The notes under the pieces were generated by a model that was given only the letters and a program-made list of their open reading frames with translations, ran no database searches and had not been told where the DNA came from. A program made the position numbers and the translations under genes. DNA of 64,000 nt, taken from Neobacillus sp. PS3-34. Lineage in GTDB: Bacteria > Bacillota > Bacilli > Bacillales > Cytobacillaceae. Of the stretch, positions 1 to 9,116 are shown in pieces. The number at the start of each line of letters is the position of its first letter. The stretch's first letter is position 1. The stretch lies in NCBI RefSeq assembly GCF_030915465.1, contig NZ_CP133267.1, positions 3,895,001 to 3,959,000 on the forward strand. The letters are read 5' to 3'.

Positions 1-320
1 GTGTTTTAGATGGTGTAGTAAAAAGAATTGTTTCTTATGGTGCCTTTGTAGAAGTGTTCCCTGGTGTCGAAGGACTTGTACACATTTCACAAATTGCCCA
101 CAAGCATATTGGCACTCCGCACGAAGTATTAAAGGAAGGCCAAGAAGTAAAAGTAAAAGTGCTTGAAGCGAATGAACAGGAACAGCGCCTTTCACTTAGC
201 ATCAAGGAGCTACTTGAAAAGGAATCCGAGGAAACGTTTGACTATGAACTTCCTGAGGAGTCGAAAGGTTTCCAGCTTGGGGAAATGATCGGTGATCAAT
301 TAAAGAATCTAAAAAAGTAA
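1..320 (+). CDS. ypfD: S1 RNA-binding domain protein YpfD, 3' end only
   Basis: Carboxy-terminal 105 residues of a ribosomal protein S1 homologue; the reading frame enters at base 3 and the 5' part lies outside the window. The visible part is one S1 (OB-fold) repeat with the typical GAFVEV and GLVHISQI motifs, then a short acidic and lysine-rich tail. S1-domain proteins bind single-stranded RNA; in Bacillus YpfD is dispensable and its exact role is not settled. It lies 12 bases upstream of fni, the same order as in B. subtilis. Identification rests on the S1 motif plus synteny. Confidence 0.9.
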   Translation, partial: VLDGVVKRIVSYGAFVEVFPGVEGLVHISQIAHKHIGTPHEVLKEGQEVKVKVLEANEQEQRLSLSIKELLEKESEETFDYELPEESKGFQLGEMIGDQLKNLKK

Positions 321-332
321 TGGTGATTATCA

Positions 333-1390
333 GTGTCTAGATCGAATCGTAAATGGGATCATATCCGCTTTGCGCTTGAAGGGGCCATGAGCCATCTTCA
401 GTATTTGAGGATATTAAATTTATTCATAACAGTTTACCTGATTCCAGTCTGAGCAATATTCGGCTAGACAATTCAATTGGCGGACTTAATTTAAGTTCGC
501 CAATTTTTGTCAATGCCATGACTGGAGGCGGCGGAGAAAAAACATATGAAATCAACCGCAATCTTGCTGCTGCCGCTAGCAAAAAGGGTCTGGCTATGGC
601 TGTAGGATCTCAAATGGCTGCTATTAAGGAAAGCTCAGAACGGAGAACTTTTGAAATTGTTCGTCTTGAAAACCCGCATGGCATTATATTTGCCAATCTT
701 GGAAGCGAAGCTACATCGGAGCAGGCAAAGGCTGCAATAGATATGGTCGACGCCGATGCCCTGCAGATCCATTTGAATGTGATTCAGGAATTGACGATGC
801 CAGAAGGTGACCGCGATTTTACTGAAGCATTAAAAAGGATAGAACGTATTGCCCACTCCGTGAATGTCCCGGTAATCGTTAAAGAGACGGGCTTTGGAAT
901 GAGCAGCGAAACGATAAAAAGCCTGGCATCAGCTGGTGCTGCCATTATTGATGTAGGAGGCTATGGCGGCACGAATTTTGCAGAAATCGAAAATAAGCGC
1001 AGAGAAGAGCCCCTTCCCTTTTTTAATCAATGGGGCATACCTACGCCTATTTCTATCATTGAGGGATCTAACAGTGGCACAGGGGTACCAATCCTGGGCT
1101 CAGGAGGGATACGGTCCAGCCTTGATATCGCTAAAGGAATAGCCATTGGAGCAGACGGCATTGGCGTGGCAGGACCATTTTTAAAAGTTTTGGTACAACA
1201 TGGATTCGAGGCATTACTTGAGCAAATCGATAAATTTCATAAAGAATTAATATTTATAATGGCTGCGCTCGGTGCGCGTTCAATAAAGGAATTGCAAAAA
1301 GTTCCGCTGATGATTTCTGGTGAAACCTTCCATTGGCTCGAGCAAAGGGGAATAGATACAAAAAAGTACAGTCAGCGAACAAAAGAGTAA
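333..1390 (+). CDS. fni: Type 2 isopentenyl-diphosphate delta-isomerase (frameshifted once)
   Basis: FMN- and NADPH-dependent enzyme that interconverts isopentenyl and dimethylallyl diphosphate for isoprenoid (menaquinone, undecaprenol) synthesis. The GTG start at 333 begins MSRSNRKWDHIRFAL, and the second part carries NAMTGGGGEKT, the TIM-barrel FMN loop VGGYGGTNFAEIE and GSGGIRSSLDIAKGI. The two parts are in different frames. Adding one C to GGGGCC at 381-386 joins them through GAHEPSSVFEDIKF and gives about 352 residues, the normal length. One base is therefore probably missing from the sequence rather than the gene being dead. Follows ypfD directly and ends at a strong terminator. Confidence 0.9.
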
Positions 1391-1427
1391 AGCTCTCGAA
1401 GAAAATATTCGAGAGCTTTTGTTTTTT
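1391..1427 (+). terminator. Rho-independent terminator after fni
   Basis: A perfect 10-base inverted repeat (AGCTCTCGAA / TTCGAGAGCT) with a 7-base loop is followed by a T-rich tract. It starts immediately after the fni stop codon. Confidence 0.9.
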
Positions 1428-1442
1428 CGTATTATTCCTTAA

Positions 1443-1586
1443 TCAATCATATTTAGAGTCATTTAATGATCGTGCTTCCTCCGGGCTTTGCAGCTTGGTT
1501 GAGCCAGGATAATGCAATGCCTGGTCCCTATCAGATTCAACACGTTTGCTTGCCTTCAGCTTTTTTTCCTGTCTGTCTTTTCCCAA
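1443..1586 (-). CDS. ypzI: YpzI family small protein
   Basis: A 47-residue, highly charged, soluble protein beginning GKDRQEKKLKASKRVESD and ending PEEARSLNDSKYD, which matches my recollection of the short YpzI family found between fni and yphA in Bacillus. The start is TTG at 1586, chosen because an AGGAGGTG ribosome binding site lies seven bases upstream; a longer reading frame upstream has no family similarity. Transcribed against its neighbours, converging on fni. No enzymatic motif or membrane segment is visible and the function is unknown. Confidence 0.75.
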   Translation of the reverse strand: MGKDRQEKKLKASKRVESDRDQALHYPGSTKLQSPEEARSLNDSKYD

Positions 1587-1692
1587 AATAAAACACCTCC
1601 TCTTTTTAAGATGATTCTTTGTCGCAAGATTATTCAGCAAGTATGAAGTACATATTTCCTTCCTATAATGGGGATAGTAGGAGGTGAATGAT

Positions 1693-2301
1693 ATGGGTGG
1701 ATTAAGTTTTTTATGGATTTCTTGGGCGATATGGATTTTTGTTACCTTTTTTATGAAAAAACAAAGTCCATATAGGACGAAATTAGCTGCTGCCTTATTG
1801 GGGATGATTATTTGTTCCTCGTTCCATTTTCCCATAGGAGGGCTTGATATTTATGCTGGGGGCTTGTTTGCCTTGCTGTTTTGTTATCACCTTCTGGCAG
1901 TGGAAAAGAAACGGACAATCATTTATTTTTTTATCTGTTCCTATATTGTTACAGCTGCATATTCCGCACTCCATTTATTTGAGATTTATGATCCAGTCCT
2001 GATTATTTTCAATAAAGATTGGATGATGGCCATCATTCTGGCTTATATTGTTCTTATCCTGCAAAAAACGTTAAAAGGAAGGCTTATACTGCTGGTAAGT
2101 GGAACAATGCAGGGGGAAATCCTTTTTGCAATTGTTGTAGATAAATTATCCTTTAACTACCCTGTTGGTTCTTTTGATTATCTGGATATTTGTGCGATAT
2201 CTGCTGCATTGATTCTTGGCTGGAGCTTCCTTGAGAATGCACGAATTATTTTTGAAACTCATCTTATTGTTAATCAAAGCGAGAAACAAAAATCCTCTTG
2301 A
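1693..2301 (+). CDS. yphA: YphA-like integral membrane protein
   Basis: A 202-residue membrane protein with about six hydrophobic helices (for example LSFLWISWAIWIFVTFF near the start and AAALLGMIICSSF), short loops and a short charged C-terminal tail. The ATG at 1693 follows a TAGGAGGTGA ribosome binding site at proper spacing; the GTG nine bases earlier lies inside that site. Its place between fni and der matches yphA of B. subtilis. No transport or catalytic motif is recognisable and the role is unknown. Confidence 0.7.
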   Translation: MGGLSFLWISWAIWIFVTFFMKKQSPYRTKLAAALLGMIICSSFHFPIGGLDIYAGGLFALLFCYHLLAVEKKRTIIYFFICSYIVTAAYSALHLFEIYDPVLIIFNKDWMMAIILAYIVLILQKTLKGRLILLVSGTMQGEILFAIVVDKLSFNYPVGSFDYLDICAISAALILGWSFLENARIIFETHLIVNQSEKQKSS

Positions 2302-2374
2302 TCGAGAAATCTCTTAGGGATATCCAATGTTTTCATTGCTAGGAAGGAATAACATTTGTTAATATAATAAAGTT

Positions 2375-2407
2375 AGCCCTTCTCTTTGAAAGAAGGGTTT
2401 CTTTTCA
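2375..2407 (+). terminator. Terminator after yphA
   Basis: Inverted repeat CCCTTCT / AGAAGGG with a loop of about seven bases, followed by TTTCTTTT. Confidence 0.75.
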
Positions 2408-2502
2408 TTAGTGATTTGATTAAATTCTATCGTCATTTTAATTATTTTCAAAAAATGAGAATCTTAATGAATAAATAGCTGTTTTATGAAAGGGTGAACA
2501 TA

Positions 2503-3813
2503 ATGGTAAAACCTGTTATTGCAATCGTTGGGCGTCCTAACGTTGGTAAATCTACAATTTTTAACAGGATTGTAGGAGAAAGAATCTCGATTGTCGAAGA
2601 TATACCAGGGGTAACTCGGGATCGTATATATAGTTCTGGTGAATGGCTGACACATGATTTCAATATTATTGATACGGGCGGAATTGATATAGGGGATGAA
2701 CCTTTCCTTGAACAAATACGTCAACAGGCTGAAATCGCCATCGATGAGGCCGATGTTATCATTTTCTTAACGAATGGACGAGAAGGTGTTACAGCCGCAG
2801 ATGAAGAAGTGGCAAAAATTTTATATAAAACAAAGAAACCGGTTGTTTTAGCTGTAAATAAAATTGACAATCCCGAAATGCGTGAACAGATGTACGATTT
2901 CTATTCACTGGGATTTGGTGAGCCGATTCCTATTTCGGGTTCACATGGTCTTGGTTTAGGGGACTTGCTAGATGAAGCTGCAAAGCATTTTCCAAAAAAC
3001 CAACAGCATGACTACGATGAAGATGTAATCAAATTTAGTTTAATTGGACGTCCGAATGTTGGAAAATCATCATTGGTTAACGCAATTCTGGGTGAGGAAC
3101 GCGTCATAGTAAGTGATATTGCAGGAACAACCCGTGATGCAGTCGATTCTCCGTACACATATGATGGACAAGAATATGTAATAATTGATACAGCAGGGAT
3201 GAGAAAAAAAGGAAAAGTTTACGAAAGTACCGAAAAATATAGTGTACTTCGTGCATTGAGAGCAATCGAACGCTCTGATGTTGTCCTAGTGGTCATCAAC
3301 GCTGAAGAAGGTATTATTGAGCAGGATAAAAAAATTGCAGGCTATGCACATGAAGCTGGCCGTGCAGTTGTCATTGTCGTAAATAAATGGGATGCCATTG
3401 AAAAAGACGAAAAGACAATGAAAGAACTCGAACAGAAAATCAGGGAGCATTTCTTATTCCTGAGCTATGCGCCAATTGTTTTCTTATCTGCCAAGACTAA
3501 AAAACGGGTTCATACATTGTTGCCAATGATTAATGTTGCGAGTGAAAACCATTCGCGTCGTGTTCAGACTAATGTCCTAAATGATGTTATTATGGATGCT
3601 GTAGCAATGAATCCAACACCTACAGATAAAGGCAAAAGGCTCAAAATCTACTATGTCACTCAAGTGGCTGTAAAGCCGCCTACCTTTGTTGTGTTTGTAA
3701 ATGAACCGGAATTAATGCATTTCTCTTATGAACGATTCCTGGAAAACCGAATTAGAGATGCATTTGGCTTTGAAGGTACACCAATCAAAGTTTATGCCAG
3801 GGAGAGAAAATAA
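2503..3813 (+). CDS. der: Ribosome biogenesis GTPase Der (EngA)
   Basis: Essential double-GTPase needed for maturation of the 50S ribosomal subunit. Two tandem G domains are clear: P-loop GRPNVGKST near residue 10 with DTGG and NKID, and a second P-loop GRPNVGKSS near residue 183 with DTAG and NKWD; a KH-like RNA-binding domain follows to the C-terminus ([19 protein letters not shown]). At 436 residues it matches the Bacillus length. The ATG at 2503 was preferred to a GTG nine bases earlier, which is part of the AAAGGGTGA ribosome binding site. Intact, followed by gpsA. Confidence 0.97.
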   Translation: MVKPVIAIVGRPNVGKSTIFNRIVGERISIVEDIPGVTRDRIYSSGEWLTHDFNIIDTGGIDIGDEPFLEQIRQQAEIAIDEADVIIFLTNGREGVTAADEEVAKILYKTKKPVVLAVNKIDNPEMREQMYDFYSLGFGEPIPISGSHGLGLGDLLDEAAKHFPKNQQHDYDEDVIKFSLIGRPNVGKSSLVNAILGEERVIVSDIAGTTRDAVDSPYTYDGQEYVIIDTAGMRKKGKVYESTEKYSVLRALRAIERSDVVLVVINAEEGIIEQDKKIAGYAHEAGRAVVIVVNKWDAIEKDEKTMKELEQKIREHFLFLSYAPIVFLSAKTKKRVHTLLPMINVASENHSRRVQTNVLNDVIMDAVAMNPTPTDKGKRLKIYYVTQVAVKPPTFVVFVNEPELMHFSYERFLENRIRDAFGFEGTPIKVYARERK

Positions 3814-3905
3814 AGGAACTCGCCGATTGGCTGTCCTGTCGGTCGTGAGCGATCAGAATTTATAGAAGAAAATTCTGGTTAGCCAAAAAAAGGTTGTGAT
3901 TATAT

Positions 3906-4962
3906 ATGCAGCATAATACTGAAAAAATAGCAGTAATCGGTGCAGGAAGCTGGGGAACGGCACTCGCTATGGTTCTGGCTGACAATGGACATGAAGTGCG
4001 ACTGTGGAGCCATAATGAAACGCAGGTGCAGGAAATAAATGAATTTCACACAAATACCAAGTATTTGCCTGAAATCTCGTTGCCTGAAACCATTAATGGA
4101 TATGCTTCATTATCAGATGCTCTTAACGGAGTTGAAACGATTATTTTGGCGGTGCCGACAAAAGCAATAAGAGAGGTTCTATCCAAGATTCAATCTGTTC
4201 AAAATACACCTCTAACCATTGTTCATGTTAGTAAAGGGATAGAGCCAGATTCGCTCCTTCGGATTTCAGAAATGATTAAAGAAGAAATGCAAGCCGATTT
4301 ATTAATAGACGTGGTCGTCCTTTCCGGCCAAGCCATGCTGAAGAAGTTAGCCTTCGCCACCCAACAACGGTAACTGTTTCTTCATCGAATATTACTGCTG
4401 CCGAAAAAGTTCAGGATCTGTTTATTAATCACAATTTTCGCGTGTATACAAATCCCGATGTGATAGGTGTAGAAATTGGCGGGGCCTGAAAAATATTATT
4501 GCACTCGCTGCAGGAATAACGGACGGGCTTGGGTATGGAGATAATGCAAAAGCTGCCTTGATTACAAGGGGCTTGGCTGAAATTGCCCGCCTAGGCACAA
4601 AAATGGGTGCCAACCCGCTTACTTTTTCTGGCTTAACAGGGATCGGCGACTTGATTGTTACCTGCACTAGTGTCCATTCAAGGAACTGGAGAGCTGGAAA
4701 CCTTCTTGGAAAAGGCCAGTCACTTGATGAGGTACTAGCGAATATGGGGATGGTAGTGGAAGGTGTGAGAACAACAAAGGCTGCATATCAGCTTGCGGAA
4801 AAATTCTCTGTTGATATGCCTATCACAACGGCTCTTTATAACGTTCTTTTTAATGGAAAGAATGCTAAAGATGCTGTTGATACATTAATGGCACGTGGAA
4901 AGACGCGCGAAATGGAGGATCTTTCCAATATTCTTGGCGAACTTCTGAGTGATGAAGAGTAA
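3906..4962 (+). CDS. gpsA: Glycerol-3-phosphate dehydrogenase [NAD(P)+] (frameshifted twice)
   Basis: Reduces dihydroxyacetone phosphate to sn-glycerol 3-phosphate, the backbone precursor for phospholipids. The N-terminal Rossmann motif [17 protein letters not shown] and the C-terminal [14 protein letters not shown] region are both present but lie in different frames, with a third frame between. Adding one C at GGCC 4326-4329 restores the LSGPSHAEEV active-site stretch, and one C at GGCC 4483-4486 restores EIGGALKNIIAL with the catalytic lysine. The repaired protein is about 352 residues, near the family length. Two losses at the same tetranucleotide in an essential gene point to sequence error. 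Confidence 0.9.
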
Positions 4963-5097
4963 GAACGATCTTAATTGTGCACCCACCTATTTATTTTTAT
5001 TGATTGGGCGTTTGAGGATACCTTTTATAAAGCCTCAGCATACAATGCATCGAAGCAAACTGGTAACATGAAAAGTGTGCATGGGTTAATTAGTCCC

Positions 5098-5142
5098 AAG
5101 GCCGGAGTAAAGACCTCGCCCCTCTTTACTTTGGCCTTTTTT
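5098..5142 (+). terminator. Terminator after gpsA
   Basis: Long inverted repeat: AAGGCC and AGTAAAGA on the 5' arm pair with TCTTTACT and GGCC on the 3' arm, followed by TTTTTTA. It closes the der-gpsA unit; 4963-5097 before it contains no recognisable gene. Confidence 0.8.
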
Positions 5143-5206
5143 ATTTTTAATTTTTTAAACTTTACTCCTGTGATATAATTACCTTCGGAAAAAGGGGGGG
5201 TTGTCT

Positions 5207-5392
5207 TTGTCGCCAGCTTTATTAAAAATGTGGATATCCTTTGCAGGGATGGCATTTATGTTTCTTGCCATTATTTTAATCATTGTCAGCAGGTACAAGC
5301 TTAAAGGTGCTTTTCGATTTGTTACAGCGCTTGCAGCCTATATTTTTATGATTCTGTCTGGAATTATTATGTTTATTACCTTATTTGCCTGA
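5207..5392 (+). CDS. yphE: Small two-helix membrane protein, YphE/DUF2768 type
   Basis: About 61 residues with two membrane helices separated by a basic turn (SRYKLKG), beginning MSPALLKMWISFAGM after a TTG start at 5207. That TTG lies six bases from an AAGGGGGG ribosome binding site; an alternative TTG at 5201 lies too close to it. Size, topology and position between gpsA and yphF fit the DUF2768 protein YphE of B. subtilis. Function unknown; the neighbourhood (yphF, spoIVA) suggests a sporulation-era role, which is inference only. Confidence 0.7.
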   Translation: MSPALLKMWISFAGMAFMFLAIILIIVSRYKLKGAFRFVTALAAYIFMILSGIIMFITLFA

Positions 5393-5433
5393 CAATTTTT
5401 TGTAAGGAAAGATAAGTTTAAAGGATGGATAGT

Positions 5434-6150
5434 ATGAAAAAGAAATTTCTTGGTTTATTGATCGGGTTATTATCCATCCTTCTCTCCGGCTGTATGTATC
5501 CGGAAGAAGAAATGGCAAAGAATCAAACGCCGTATCAAGACCAGCTTCAAGCGGTTCAGTCTGCGGTTGAATCCTTCCAAAAGGATAACGGAGGAATTCT
5601 TCCGATTAAAACAAGAGATGCGAATACGCCGATTTATCAAAAATACCCTATCGATTTCGAAAAAATTTCCCCGAAATACATGGCCGAGCCGCCGGGAAAT
5701 GCTTTTGAAAGCGGCGGTGTTTTCCAATATGTAATCATCAATGCCGAGACAAAACCAACAGTCAAATTATTCGATCTGCGGATAGCAGATACGATTAGAG
5801 AGATAAAACTTAGAATCAAAATGGGAGGCTATCCTCCATTTAAAAAAATATTGGCATCCAATGTTTATACACTGGATTTCAAACAACTGGGCTATAAGGA
5901 GCCTCCATTTGCCGTAAGCCCATATACTCATCAAAATCTCCCTTATATCATTAGTGGTGAAGGTGAAGTATATGTGGATTATCGTATGGATTTATATCGT
6001 GCAATTAAAGAAAAAGGAACAGGCGGTTTCAAGCCTGGCGACGATATCCGCCAAATCCTTTTGAAAAAATCAATGTTTGTACCTGCCTATTCATTGCCAT
6101 ATACAATTGATGAAAAAAATGAACCGGTTTTTTTGGAAAACAAGAAATAA
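5434..6150 (+). CDS. yphF: YphF-like lipoprotein
   Basis: A 238-residue predicted lipoprotein. The N-terminus MKKKFLGLLIGLLSILLSGC is a lipoprotein signal peptide with lipobox LLSGC, so it should be anchored on the outer face of the membrane through the cysteine at residue 20. The mature part is hydrophilic with no catalytic motif I recognise. The start at 5434 follows AAAGGATGG; a slightly earlier ATG (5425) would add three residues before the signal peptide and lacks a site. Position upstream of spoIVA matches yphF of B. subtilis. Function unknown. Confidence 0.75.
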   Translation: MKKKFLGLLIGLLSILLSGCMYPEEEMAKNQTPYQDQLQAVQSAVESFQKDNGGILPIKTRDANTPIYQKYPIDFEKISPKYMAEPPGNAFESGGVFQYVIINAETKPTVKLFDLRIADTIREIKLRIKMGGYPPFKKILASNVYTLDFKQLGYKEPPFAVSPYTHQNLPYIISGEGEVYVDYRMDLYRAIKEKGTGGFKPGDDIRQILLKKSMFVPAYSLPYTIDEKNEPVFLENKK

Positions 6151-6192
6151 CAGCGGTATTCTCTTTTCTTGGCTATTAAGAAAATTAGTCAT

Positions 6193-6235
6193 AACCCTTT
6201 TCCTATGAAATATATTGTAGGAGAAGGGTTTTTTT
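6193..6235 (+). terminator. Terminator after yphF
   Basis: Inverted repeat AACCCTTTTCCTA / TAGGAGAAGGGTT followed by a run of seven T. The rest of 6236-6396 contains no gene that I can support. Confidence 0.85.
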
Positions 6236-6396
6236 GTTGATGGAAAAGAAGCAGAATCCTCTTAGATATAAGGGAATGGTCCTTTAGTAGCTTCGTTTTC
6301 TTGCAGAGCCCTTATTTGTTGACAAGCACGGGTTAAATCATTTTCCAACTGATCTGGTGACTTTCCAATAAGGGGGTAAGAAAATTTTAAAAAACA

Positions 6397-6428
6397 GTCA
6401 TAAAAATATAGGACAACATCATAGATAT
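6397..6428 (+). promoter_or_regulatory. Candidate sigma-E promoter of spoIVA
   Basis: GTCATAAA at 6397 and CATAGATAT at 6420 are separated by 15 bases, resembling the sigma-E consensus (a TCATA-type -35 element, 13-15 bases, then CATACA-T). spoIVA is transcribed by sigma-E in B. subtilis, so its position about 65 bases upstream is as expected. This is pattern matching only. Confidence 0.5.
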
Positions 6429-6494
6429 ATATTGTCCCAAAATACCTAAATGGATAATATTATCCCACTAACTCTATGATCGGGAGGGGATCAT

Positions 6495-7973
6495 TTGGAA
6501 AAGGTAGATATTTTTAAAGATATTGCCGAAAGAACAGGCGGTGATATTTATTTAGGGGTTGTCGGTGCAGTGCGGACTGGCAAATCCACTTTCATCAAGA
6601 AATTTATGGAACTGGTTGTTTTACCGAATATAGCGAATGAGGCTGAAAGGGCTCGCACACAGGATGAACTTCCACAAAGTGCTGCTGGTAAAACAATCAT
6701 GACAACAGAACCGAAATTTGTTCCTAATCAGGCGACGTCGGTTCATGTTGGAGAAGGTCTGGATGTCAACATCAGGCTTGTGGATTGTGTTGGATATACA
6801 GTTCCAGGCGCAAAGGGTTACGAAGACGAAAATGGTCCTAGAATGATTACTACTCCATGGTATGAGGAGCCAATCCCTTTCCATGAAGCAGCTGAGATTG
6901 GAACCAGAAAAGTTATTCAGGAGCATTCTACTATCGGGGTTGTGATTACAACCGACGGCACGATCGGTGAAATTCCTCGTAATAGCTATCTGGAAGCCGA
7001 GGAGCGCGTGATTGACGAGCTAAAAGAAGTGGGCAAACCATTCATCATGGTGGTAAACAGTGCCCAGCCATATCATCCTAATACTGAATCATTAAGAGCA
7101 GCACTGGCAGAAAAGTATGATATTCCGGTTGTGGCGATGAGTGTGGAAAGTATGAGGGAATCTGATGTATTAAATGTAATGCGTGAAGCACTATACGAAT
7201 TCCCTGTGCTTGAAGTGAATGTTAATCTTCCGAGCTGGGTAATGGTCCTTAGAGAGAATCATTGGCTTCGTGAAAGCTATCAAGAGGCAGTGAAGGAAAC
7301 AGTTAAAGATATAAAGAGATTAAGAGATGTTGACAGAGTAGTCCAGCAGTTCAGTGAGTTTGATTATATCGAGCGTGCCGGGCTTGCAGGGATGGAAATG
7401 GGGCAGGGGGTTGCCGAAATTGATCTGTACGCTCCCGATGAATTATACGATGAAATCTTAAAAGAAATAGTCGGCGTTGAAATTAGGGGTAAGGACCATT
7501 TGCTAGAACTGATGCAGGATTTTGCGCATGCAAAAGCTGAGTATGACCATATTTCAGATGCGCTGAAAATGGTGAAGCAAACCGGTTATGGCATCGCATC
7601 TCCAACACTGTCTGATATGAGTCTTGAGGAGCCGGAAATCATACGCCAGGGTGCCAGATTCGGAGTAAGGCTTAGAGCGGTCGCTCCATCCATCCACATG
7701 ATAAAAGTAGATGTTGAATCAGAGTTCGCCCCAATCATCGGAACTGAAAAACAGAGTGAGGAACTTGTCCGCTACCTGATGCAGGATTTTGAGGACGATC
7801 CGCTTTCTATCTGGAATTCTGACATTTTCGGACGCAGCCTGAGTTCAATCGTTAGAGAGGGCATCCAGGCAAAACTCTCATTAATGCCAGAAAATGCACG
7901 ATATAAATTAAAAGAAACATTAGAAAGAATCATAAATGAAGGATCAGGCGGCTTAATTGCCATCATCCTTTAA
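6495..7973 (+). CDS. spoIVA: Stage IV sporulation protein A (spore coat ATPase)
   Basis: Morphogenetic ATPase that polymerises on the forespore surface and forms the basement layer of the spore coat, anchored by SpoVM. The 492-residue length equals that of B. subtilis SpoIVA. A P-loop GAVRTGKST lies near residue 25, a Walker B-like stretch RLVDCVGYTVPGAKG follows, and the C-terminus is the hydrophobic IIAIIL-type tail. The start is TTG at 6495 behind GGGAGGGGA. Preceded by a candidate sigma-E promoter and followed by its own terminator, so it is a single-gene unit. Intact. Confidence 0.97.
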   Translation: MEKVDIFKDIAERTGGDIYLGVVGAVRTGKSTFIKKFMELVVLPNIANEAERARTQDELPQSAAGKTIMTTEPKFVPNQATSVHVGEGLDVNIRLVDCVGYTVPGAKGYEDENGPRMITTPWYEEPIPFHEAAEIGTRKVIQEHSTIGVVITTDGTIGEIPRNSYLEAEERVIDELKEVGKPFIMVVNSAQPYHPNTESLRAALAEKYDIPVVAMSVESMRESDVLNVMREALYEFPVLEVNVNLPSWVMVLRENHWLRESYQEAVKETVKDIKRLRDVDRVVQQFSEFDYIERAGLAGMEMGQGVAEIDLYAPDELYDEILKEIVGVEIRGKDHLLELMQDFAHAKAEYDHISDALKMVKQTGYGIASPTLSDMSLEEPEIIRQGARFGVRLRAVAPSIHMIKVDVESEFAPIIGTEKQSEELVRYLMQDFEDDPLSIWNSDIFGRSLSSIVREGIQAKLSLMPENARYKLKETLERIINEGSGGLIAIIL

Positions 7974-7979
7974 CTTGGA

Positions 7980-8002
7980 TGGCTCCCTATGGGAGTCTTT
8001 TT
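7980..8002 (+). terminator. Terminator after spoIVA
   Basis: Short hairpin GGCTCCC / GGGAGTC with a TAT loop, followed by TTTTT; lies seven bases after the spoIVA stop. Confidence 0.8.
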
Positions 8003-8006
8003 GTAT

Positions 8007-8287
8007 GGCTGTTTTCGTAAACTTTGTTGCTATTTAGAGTGAATCAGATGGTTGATAAGGAAGTTGATTGAAGCGGAAGGTGCGAGATCCTCGAAAATGC
8101 TATCGCATTTCCTTCGTGCGGTGTGTATTCTAGGGAGCTGATTCAACGTCCTGCGGGAGCAGTGGGACAGGTGAGACCCCGCAGTCGCTTCAGCGACGAG
8201 GAGGCTCACCGCCAACCCCGCGGAAAGCGAGCATCCTGAAGTGGAAATCAACTACTATTAAAAACAACAATCTTTTAGAAAACAGCC
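8007..8287 (+). repeat. Structured intergenic repeat, copy A (with insertion and inverted core)
   Basis: Bounded by a perfect 10-base terminal inverted repeat (GGCTGTTTTC at 8007, GAAAACAGCC ending at 8287). The GC-rich core (GCGGAAGGTGCGAG, GGGACAGGTGAGACCCC, GAGGAGGCTCACCG, GCGGAAAGCGAGCATCC) recurs in two other places in this window, 54992-55222 and 59113-59340. GGTGAG/CTCACC and an inner stem can fold. Relative to those copies, this one carries roughly 60 extra bases (about 8091-8150) and its core is inverted with respect to its arms. It encodes nothing convincing. It looks like a MITE-type or structured-RNA repeat of Bacillaceae. Confidence 0.8.
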
Positions 8288-8629
8288 TTTTGTATTTAAG
8301 GTTTGAGAGTTAAACCAAAGGGTATAAACCAATTAAAGTTATTACATAGTCATTACAGTTAAGAAAAGATTTCCATTATTTTATTAAATATTCTTGATAT
8401 GGCTAAATGATTATGATAATCTTTTAACAGAATTACGTTACAGTGCTAAAAACCTTTATTTTATTGGGTTTTTAATGAAAAAATAGATTGAAATCTGTAA
8501 CGTGTTGCTTTAATATTAGCACTGTCAACAAAATATACGGATTGACGTATATTATTGGCGAATTTTGTTTAGAAATGTAGATAAGTAATCTTATTTACCA
8601 ATTTAAATTTTTGGGAGGAGGTGAATGGC
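8288..8629 (+). promoter_or_regulatory. Long AT-rich leader and promoter region of hbs
   Basis: About 340 bases without a gene. A candidate sigma-A promoter TTGATA (8394) with 17 bases to TAATCT (8417) is visible, and a hairpin AAAAACC / GGGTTTTT lies near 8450-8475. A further TTGACG lies at about 8542 without a clear -10 partner. hbs of B. subtilis is transcribed from more than one promoter, so multiple signals here would be expected. Assignments are pattern-based. Confidence 0.4.
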
Positions 8630-8902
8630 ATGAACAAGACAGAACTTATTAATGCAGTAGCTGAAGCAGGCGAACTTTCTAAAAAGGACGCTACAAAAGC
8701 GGTTGATGCTGTTTTTGAATCCATTTTAGACGCTTTAAAAAGTGGTGACAAAGTACAACTAATCGGTTTTGGTAACTTTGAAGTTCGTGAGCGCTCTGCT
8801 CGTAAAGGACGCAACCCACAAACTGGCGATGAAATCGAAATCGCTGCGAGCAAAGTTCCAGCTTTCAAACCAGGTAAAGCGCTTAAAGATGCAGTGAAAT
8901 AA
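8630..8902 (+). CDS. hbs: DNA-binding protein HU
   Basis: Histone-like nucleoid protein that binds and bends DNA as a homodimer; essential in B. subtilis. The 90 residues begin [14 protein letters not shown] and contain the signature [21 protein letters not shown], whose arm intercalates the minor groove. The ATG at 8630 lies six bases after the strong site GGAGGTG; the upstream GTG is part of that site. Monocistronic, with a long leader upstream and a hairpin terminator downstream. Confidence 0.97.
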   Translation: MNKTELINAVAEAGELSKKDATKAVDAVFESILDALKSGDKVQLIGFGNFEVRERSARKGRNPQTGDEIEIAASKVPAFKPGKALKDAVK

Positions 8903-8940
8903 TTACATAAATTATGTGCTTTGAGCGAATGCTTAAGCAA

Positions 8941-8973
8941 AAAAGGCCGTGGAGTCAATCTGCGGCCTTTTTT
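8941..8973 (+). terminator. Terminator after hbs
   Basis: AAAAGGCCG and GCGGCCTTTTTT form a stem over a 12-base loop, followed by T residues. Confidence 0.85.
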
Positions 8974-9116
8974 CGTTTTTTGATCATTGTAAAAATACCT
9001 TCAGTACAGCGTAACTTACAATGCTCTATTCAAAAGTATTTAATTTTGCATGTCCTGACTGATATGCTAAGATGTATTTGTCAAGAGGAATAGTAGATAC
9101 ATTAGGAGGAAACATC

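Noticed and set aside
1587..1835. Upstream extension of ypzI
   Set aside because: The extension overlaps the start of yphA in antisense; a strong ribosome binding site marks the internal TTG at 1586 as the true start.
8030..8251. Minus-strand open frame inside repeat copy A
   Set aside because: It lies wholly in the structured repeat, resembles no protein and recurs as different frames in the other copies.
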